Shown here one piece after another: positions 59,068 through 64,000 of a DNA stretch of 64,000 nt. Location of the stretch: contig NZ_JAAIKC010000001.1 in NCBI RefSeq assembly GCF_010820665.1, positions 1,635,516 through 1,699,515 of the forward strand, read 5' to 3'. A program made the translations under genes and the position numbers. The notes under the pieces were generated by a model. It was not told where the DNA came from. It made no database searches and was given only the letters and a program-made list of their open reading frames with translations. The stretch is from Paenibacillus sp. SYP-B3998. GTDB taxonomy: Bacteria; Bacillota; Bacilli; Paenibacillales; NBRC-103111. The first letter of the stretch is position 1; every line of letters starts with the position of its first letter.

Positions 59068-61137
59068 TTAAGGAACAAATAGAATCTTGTCAATGAAATA
59101 GGAGGCTTCTTGGCGAAGCAAAGGTGCTTTGGAGCGGAAATCGACTGAACCGTCAGAATTGGCTATTGTAACTGGATCCGTAACTCCGGCAGCAACAAGC
59201 TTGCTTACGGCCTTGATAGCCGATTCATCGGTTTGCCCTGCCAATCGCACCTCATCGCCAAGCGGCCATGGAAGAGAAATGCGCGTTAAGATGACGGCCA
59301 TTTCTTCCCGAGTTATCGTGCGATCAGGTTCAAATCGGCCTCCGGGCTCCTCCCCCAACCAATGATGCTCGACCGCAGCCTGTATCTCTTTGACCGCAAA
59401 ATGGTGTTCGATATCCGTGTAGCCGGATTTCGATTTGGAAGGCGGATAGCCGACAGCATGCAACAGCATTGTGATGAATTCCGCGCGGGTCATGGGTGCC
59501 TTGGGGTCAAAGCTGCGCCCATCTCTTCCATTGATGATATCCAGCGAATGGAGCTTTTCAATAGACGGTTGGTAGGGGCTTTCTTTCGAGACATCGGAAA
59601 ACAGCGCTTTTTCCTGTATTTTGGGCGAATAGGCTATCGGTGACTTGGCAGGTCTGTACATATTAGCAATACCGCCATCCTTTTGTTCAAGAAATGCTAT
59701 TTTCTTCCCGTGGTCATCCATAAACAACAAGGGATCTATCTTTTTCAAAGTAGTCTTGCCATTCCCCAATTTGTATCTGTCTTCCGCTACAAGTTGTCCG
59801 TTATTGTACGTAATTCTAGTCACAAATGACGGAGTATGCAAATCTTTGTATAATCCGACGTAACGCGCGGCTTGCTGTTCTGTCAGAGATGATACCGATT
59901 CAGGTGTCTCGGTGCTCTTCGGATAATAATGGTCCATAAAGGCTGCATACAAATCCGAACGCAATTCGGAATCATTATTATAAATGACGAACATTCCCGT
60001 TTTTCGCTCAGGCAGTAGCCATGTAAATGAGGCATGTCCGGGGATGTTCCCACCTTTGCTGACGACATACTGACCATTCGACAGTTCATTGAAAATGCTT
60101 TCAAATCCATAGCTTGTAATAGGTATGGCCGGATGAGCGAAAACGGAAAACTTGCTCATTCGCTGAACACTTTGTTCGCTTAACATTTGCCGATCTCCGG
60201 CCTTTCCTTTTTGCAGAAGCATGTTCATGAATTTAGCCATATCGCTTCCGGTGGACAACATTCCGCCCTGAGGCATGTCCGTAGGATAAAGGCCATACTC
60301 CGGATATGGCGTGCCTTCCGGATCGTAAGCTGTAGCCATTCGGGCTTTAAGCTCTGGGGTTACAAGATCATGGGAAGAATTCATACCGAGCGGCTGAAAG
60401 ATGTTTTTATCCATGTATTCATGAAAAGGGAGTCCGGTAACTTGTTCCACGGCATATCCCGCCAAAGCAAAAGCATAATCGTCATACTGGTAGGCTTCCC
60501 CCGGCGTCCGGACGATAGTTGGCATTCGATCCATTAAGAAATCTCGAAGAGAATTCTCTTGATTGAGAAGATCGGGTGAGGCGTCATCGTCTTTTTCATA
60601 TGGGAAATCGAACCCAGTCATATGGGTCAGCATATTTTCCATAGTTAGCGGTTTACCTGTCGAATTGGGTATTGTGATACCTCCGAGATAGGATTGGATG
60701 TCCTGATCCAGCTTGATCTTCCCTTGGTCAGCAAGCTGCAGCACAGCCGCAGCTGTAAGCGTCTTAGAAATGGAACCGATGCGAAAAACGGTATTGGAAT
60801 CAACTGGGATTTTGCTTTCTTTGTTTGCATACCCGTATCCTTTAGATAAAACCACTTGTCCGTCCTGAACGACGACGAACATGGCACCCGGAACATTGAA
60901 CTTCTTCAGGCTTTCCCCAAAGTAATTGTCCGCGAAGGCCTCCACTTCCTTGGGGTCAATCGAACCGCTTGGAGCAGCAGGAACAGCTGCAGGCTGAATC
61001 GCTGTGATTGTTTGCCCCTTAAGAGGGAGCTGTTCCGCACTGACACTGTACCCTCCGACCAAAGCAATCAAGTAAGTAGCAGCTAGAGACGTGCTTAGCG
61101 TTACAGCGAGCACTTTTGAAACTCTTTTTTTGCGCAT
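59068..61137 (-). CDS. Cell-surface beta-lactamase-family serine hydrolase with SLH domains
   Basis: 689 residues from ATG 61137, set by GGAG nine bases upstream. Signal peptide to about residue 35 (cleaved near VSA). Residues ~60-390: class C beta-lactamase/esterase fold with S-x-x-K in RIGSISKTLTAAAVL, a YDDYAF version of the Y-x-N motif, and KGGNIPGHASF for K-T/G-G. Residues ~400-500: a beta-rich linker domain. Residues ~510-689: SLH repeats (FDPKAPMTRAEFITMLLHAV, FEPDRTITREEMAVILTRI) that bind pyruvylated cell-wall polymer. It is held on the wall and likely cleaves D-amino-acid or ester bonds; antibiotic resistance is not implied. Confidence 0.9.
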   Translation of the reverse strand: MRKKRVSKVLAVTLSTSLAATYLIALVGGYSVSAEQLPLKGQTITAIQPAAVPAAPSGSIDPKEVEAFADNYFGESLKKFNVPGAMFVVVQDGQVVLSKGYGYANKESKIPVDSNTVFRIGSISKTLTAAAVLQLADQGKIKLDQDIQSYLGGITIPNSTGKPLTMENMLTHMTGFDFPYEKDDDASPDLLNQENSLRDFLMDRMPTIVRTPGEAYQYDDYAFALAGYAVEQVTGLPFHEYMDKNIFQPLGMNSSHDLVTPELKARMATAYDPEGTPYPEYGLYPTDMPQGGMLSTGSDMAKFMNMLLQKGKAGDRQMLSEQSVQRMSKFSVFAHPAIPITSYGFESIFNELSNGQYVVSKGGNIPGHASFTWLLPERKTGMFVIYNNDSELRSDLYAAFMDHYYPKSTETPESVSSLTEQQAARYVGLYKDLHTPSFVTRITYNNGQLVAEDRYKLGNGKTTLKKIDPLLFMDDHGKKIAFLEQKDGGIANMYRPAKSPIAYSPKIQEKALFSDVSKESPYQPSIEKLHSLDIINGRDGRSFDPKAPMTRAEFITMLLHAVGYPPSKSKSGYTDIEHHFAVKEIQAAVEHHWLGEEPGGRFEPDRTITREEMAVILTRISLPWPLGDEVRLAGQTDESAIKAVSKLVAAGVTDPVTIANSDGSVDFRSKAPLLRQEASYFIDKILFVP

Positions 61138-61709
61138 TAGAAAATTCTCCTTCAATGAAATTAGTATAGGCTGGAAGTACCCTCTCAGTGTAACATGATG
61201 GATTATTTCCCTACACAGTCTTCCGTCTAGTTCATTACCTAGCCTAAGGTCAAGCAAAAAAGGATCAGACCGCAGCAGCGACCTGGTCCTTTGCACTATT
61301 GTTTTCAATGCTTGTACTGCGGATAAACAGCCGGGAGCTCGGTATTCGTCTGTCCGAGGAACTAATTCACTTATACGATTCGTTTGTGAGAGGGTTCGCC
61401 AACCGAAAATAAATAATTAAGTCAGTTTTAAAAAAACCGCGAAGTGCTTGATTCTACACGTTTTTTTTCTAGTCATGGCCGATTCTTTCATTATTCTTTT
61501 ATTTGACTGTAGTACACTTACATTATGAAAGTTATCATTCCGTCCACTGTTCATATTTTTGAGGGATAGAACAGTTATGATCAAGTTGATATCGTCTAGG
61601 CAGGATATGGCAAGGGAAAGAATAAGGGCTTTCAGAACCGCTTTACGGGATTCGAGGTATTCTTAACCCGTTAGATGAACGGAAAATTGAATGTATGGGG
61701 GAGTCAGTA
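61138..61709. other. Divergent intergenic region
   Basis: Holds the promoters of the SLH protein (minus) and the coiled-coil protein (plus). A protein-like tail (ELGIRLSEELIHLYDSFVRG) ending at about 61411 on the + strand may be a remnant. No clear operators. Confidence 0.4.
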
Positions 61710-62318
61710 ATGAAAAGAACAACTATTGGATCAACAGCTTTAGGATTATTGGTGGGGGTCGTAGCTGGGGCGGGCATCATGCTCAATGATACGGCGTACG
61801 ATTCCGTTAAGCAGGCAATCGGGCAAGGTGCTACGAATAATGCGGCTGTAGCTGGCGTAGGTGGTACTACGGCAGTCAATGTGTCTAACATGGATCTGGA
61901 CGCAGCGATGCAGGTTGTGCAATCTCAACGCGCCGCTATGCTAGAAACACAGCTGAAAGACCAAATGGATTCAATAAAAAAGCGGAATGAGGACATCGCC
62001 GGATTGAACGATACACTGGCGAAGGTGATCGCACTGCAATCAGGAAATGCTCCCTATACGTTGGCAGCAGACTTAAAAACGAAGTTGCAGCAAGCAGGCG
62101 CTAAGTACGCTTTCAAAGCGACCTTAACTGCTGACGAATTGAAAGCAACGATAGATGAGATAAAAGGTAAAATCGACTCGTTAAATAACGCTCAGCAGAT
62201 GGATATGCTCAGAATGCAAAGTTTAACCAACAAGCGCAACGAAGGTTTTGAGACTATGACCAATTTTATCAAGAAAATGCAAGAATCCAGAAGCTCAAAC
62301 ATCGGAAATATGAGATAA
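61710..62318 (+). CDS. Membrane-anchored coiled-coil protein, 202 aa
   Basis: Start ATG 61710 behind GGGGGAG. Residues 5-28 are one hydrophobic helix (GSTALGLLVGVVAGAGIML), an anchor or uncleaved signal. Residues 60-202 are almost wholly helical with heptads (LKDQMDSIKKRNEDIAGLND, MLRMQSLTNKRNEGFETMTN). No Cys. No named family recognised; the shape resembles helical filament-tip or secretion-linked proteins. It is 76 bases upstream of the cNMP-PrsW gene, separated by a terminator. Confidence 0.65.
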   Translation: MKRTTIGSTALGLLVGVVAGAGIMLNDTAYDSVKQAIGQGATNNAAVAGVGGTTAVNVSNMDLDAAMQVVQSQRAAMLETQLKDQMDSIKKRNEDIAGLNDTLAKVIALQSGNAPYTLAADLKTKLQQAGAKYAFKATLTADELKATIDEIKGKIDSLNNAQQMDMLRMQSLTNKRNEGFETMTNFIKKMQESRSSNIGNMR

Positions 62319-62341
62319 TAGAATATTAAGTAACGTAAATA

Positions 62342-62372
62342 ACAGGAATCCGCTGAGGCGGGTTCCTGTTTT
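62342..62372 (+). terminator. Terminator of the coiled-coil gene
   Basis: CAGGAATCCGC / GCGGGTTCCTG around TGAG, then TTTTCT. Confidence 0.8.
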
Positions 62373-62394
62373 CTACAAGGAGAGATCGTAACTG

Positions 62395-64000
62395 ATGGAG
62401 AATATCCCTGATGAATTAAGAAATCATACGCTGCTGCACGGGGTCCCGGAGCATGAATTAGCAGCAGCCACCTCAACGATGCAGATGGTGTCCTACGCGG
62501 ATAGGACAACGATCCTTAAAGAAGGCGCTGTCGGGGATGACTGCTTTTTCATCCTATCGGGCGAGGTCAGCGTGACGGCCCGCAGTCTGATAGGAAGCAG
62601 CGTCCGTTTGGCTACGCTCGGTCCTGGCGCGCTCATCGGCGAGATGGCTTTGCTCTCATCCGAGCGGCGTACGGCGACGATACGCGCCGTTGGCGAGGTC
62701 CAAGCACTGCGCCTTGACCGAGGAGCGTTTCGGACGCTTGCAGCGCTAAGTCCGCTTTTTCACGAGAGCCTGACCTATTCGGCTCGCATTAGAGACATTC
62801 ACGGCCTGCTCAGCAAGGCGTCGATCTGGTCGAGCATCCCCGACTCGGAACTGCGGGGGTTGGCAGAGGTCACGGTGCTGCGGAGCGCGAAGCAGGGCCA
62901 AGTCATTGTTTACGAGGGTGATGCTTCGAATATGTTTTATACGATCGGTTCCGGCAGCTTCGAAGTCCGTTCGTCAGGGAAGCGTGTAGCCGTGCTTCAC
63001 CAGGGCGACTATTTCGGTGAGATTGCACTGCTGACGGGTGTATCAACAACGGCAACGATTACAGCACTTGAGGACGGCAAGCTGTTAGCACTTGGAGAAG
63101 AGGAATTCCGATTTACGTTGATGCGACACGAACCGGTGAAGCGGCAGTTTCTGGCGGCCCTGCGTATTCGCAGGCCGGATATTGCAGATACCGCCATCCG
63201 GCAATGGATGCCGGATTCGGAACAGCCCGGACAAGTCACCGCTACCGGGCAGAATTGGCTTCGGCCGCCGGCACAGCAACGCTGGATCGATGTGCTAATG
63301 GCAATGGGCGGCTTGTTTCTGGTCGCAACGCTGCTGTCCGTTTGGCTGAAAGGCGCGATATGGACCTACGCCGCTTTGGTGACGGGCTGTCTGGCAGGAC
63401 CGGTCACCTTCGTCGCCTATGCCAGAAGCTCGCAACTGCTGGGCTATCGCATAAGCCGGCTGCTTGGCGTTTTTGTAACTTCAGCAGCCATCGCCTTACC
63501 GTTGGCCATGCTGCTGGAGAAAAGCTGGTTGTTCGCAAAAGGGCCGGATGCGTATACATTTACTCAGCTTCATCTACCGATTGCCGTCGCTTTAATCGAA
63601 GAGGGATCGAAACTGCTGATTTGCTATTTCTTCCTGCGCAGTAAGAGGCAGCGTTTCCGAATGGATGCGGTCGTCTTTGGCGCCGCAGCGGGCATGGGCT
63701 TCGCTGCCGTTGAAAACATGATTTACGGCTGGGCTTTTCTCGGAACGGGAGCGACCGGCAGCATGCTTGCTGTCTTGTGGTTGAGAGCCTTGCTATCACC
63801 ATTTGGGCACGGGACTTGGACGGCTATTGCGGCAGCAGGAATTGGGATCGGATTGTCGAAGGCCTCGACATCGTCTGGCAGGTTAAGCGTATGGCTAAAG
63901 GTGGCGGGGCTGGTTAGCGCGAGCATTCTGCTGCACACGCTCTGGGACTTCCAGTTCGCAAGTGGAGCGCTGAGGGTGGTTGGCATGGCTGCAGTCGGTG
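62395..64000 (+). CDS. Double cNMP-binding domain fused to PrsW-type intramembrane protease (open at window end)
   Basis: ATG 62395 behind AAGGAGAG; open through the right edge with no stop, so at least 535 residues. Residues ~10-125 and ~140-255 are two Crp-like cyclic-nucleotide-binding barrels (FILSGEVSVTARS, LGPGALIGEMALLSSERRTA; FYTIGSGSFEVRSSG, GDYFGEIALLTGVS), without a DNA-binding helix. From about 290 come membrane helices carrying PrsW motifs: E402-E403 in IEEGSK, E440 in FAAVENMIYG, H472 in FGHGTW and H514 in LLHTLWDF. PrsW proteases start site-1 cleavage of anti-sigma factors. Here proteolysis may be gated by a small molecule or by the barrels acting as protein contacts. High-G+C coding differs from its neighbours. 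Confidence 0.85.
   Translation, partial: MENIPDELRNHTLLHGVPEHELAAATSTMQMVSYADRTTILKEGAVGDDCFFILSGEVSVTARSLIGSSVRLATLGPGALIGEMALLSSERRTATIRAVGEVQALRLDRGAFRTLAALSPLFHESLTYSARIRDIHGLLSKASIWSSIPDSELRGLAEVTVLRSAKQGQVIVYEGDASNMFYTIGSGSFEVRSSGKRVAVLHQGDYFGEIALLTGVSTTATITALEDGKLLALGEEEFRFTLMRHEPVKRQFLAALRIRRPDIADTAIRQWMPDSEQPGQVTATGQNWLRPPAQQRWIDVLMAMGGLFLVATLLSVWLKGAIWTYAALVTGCLAGPVTFVAYARSSQLLGYRISRLLGVFVTSAAIALPLAMLLEKSWLFAKGPDAYTFTQLHLPIAVALIEEGSKLLICYFFLRSKRQRFRMDAVVFGAAAGMGFAAVENMIYGWAFLGTGATGSMLAVLWLRALLSPFGHGTWTAIAAAGIGIGLSKASTSSGRLSVWLKVAGLVSASILLHTLWDFQFASGALRVVGMAAVG

Noticed and set aside
1..64000. CRISPR arrays, tRNA and rRNA genes
   Set aside because: No regularly spaced direct repeats and no tRNA T-loop or CCA-type patterns or rRNA sequence were recognised on reading both strands; a covariance search would be needed to be certain.

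Overview
The window looks like a low-to-middle G+C Gram-positive chromosome from the Bacillales, most likely a Paenibacillaceae member. The evidence is strong AGGAGG-type ribosome sites with GTG/TTG starts, two YjcZ-type sporulation peptides, an SLH-domain surface protein, a Bacillus-type Fnr with a C-terminal cysteine cluster, and a HemY-type porphyrin oxidase. The genus cannot be fixed from this sequence alone.

Layout. 0-16 kb is loose accessory DNA: small spore or secreted proteins, two response regulators, a 7TM-type histidine kinase, a HemD-like gene, a BenE-type transporter, an orphan L32 gene, and many gene remnants (oligopeptide ABC ATPase, IS66 transposase, NUDIX, alpha/beta hydrolase joined to a reversed GNAT, GyrI-like, DoxX, diguanylate cyclase). 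17-49 kb is an anaerobic/nitrogen-oxide island: fnr, mobA, mrp, an NMO/FabK-like flavoprotein, scdA, two heme-copper/NnrS-like membrane proteins, feoAB plus a FeoB-associated peptide, a globin, a hemerythrin, nrdDG, a radical-SAM/SPASM unit with small peptides, hemY, a DUF2249 operon, a second Crp/Fnr protein, a chelate ABC cassette with a methyltransferase, a NirJ-like radical SAM protein and copper nitrite reductase nirK. 50-53 kb is a PadR / pentapeptide / DrrAB-type ABC operon. 53.5-58 kb is a cobalamin-riboswitch operon for a BtuCD/FecCD-type transporter that includes a rubredoxin-methyltransferase fusion. 58-64 kb holds IS110 debris, an SLH beta-lactamase-family protein, a coiled-coil protein, and an open-ended gene joining two cNMP-binding domains to a PrsW-type protease.

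How it works together. Seventeen promoters between 17.8 and 47.9 kb carry a TGTGA-N6-TCACA-like Fnr box. In fourteen of them a -10 hexamer begins exactly 21 bases beyond the box, the geometry of Fnr activation at -41.5. Fnr therefore probably switches on, together, nitrite reduction (NirK), NO/Fe-S damage repair (ScdA, hemerythrins, globin), Fe(II) uptake (FeoAB), Fe-S/Mo cofactor work (Mrp, DUF59 protein, MobA), oxygen-independent dNTP synthesis (NrdDG) and heme metabolism. The best candidate for an undescribed system is the Fnr-controlled unit at 34.4-36.2 kb: a 68-residue protein overlapping a radical-SAM/SPASM gene, followed by a peptide that begins like PqqA. Also notable: a nirK locus that appears duplicated, with one copy hollowed out and occupied by an ABC cassette.
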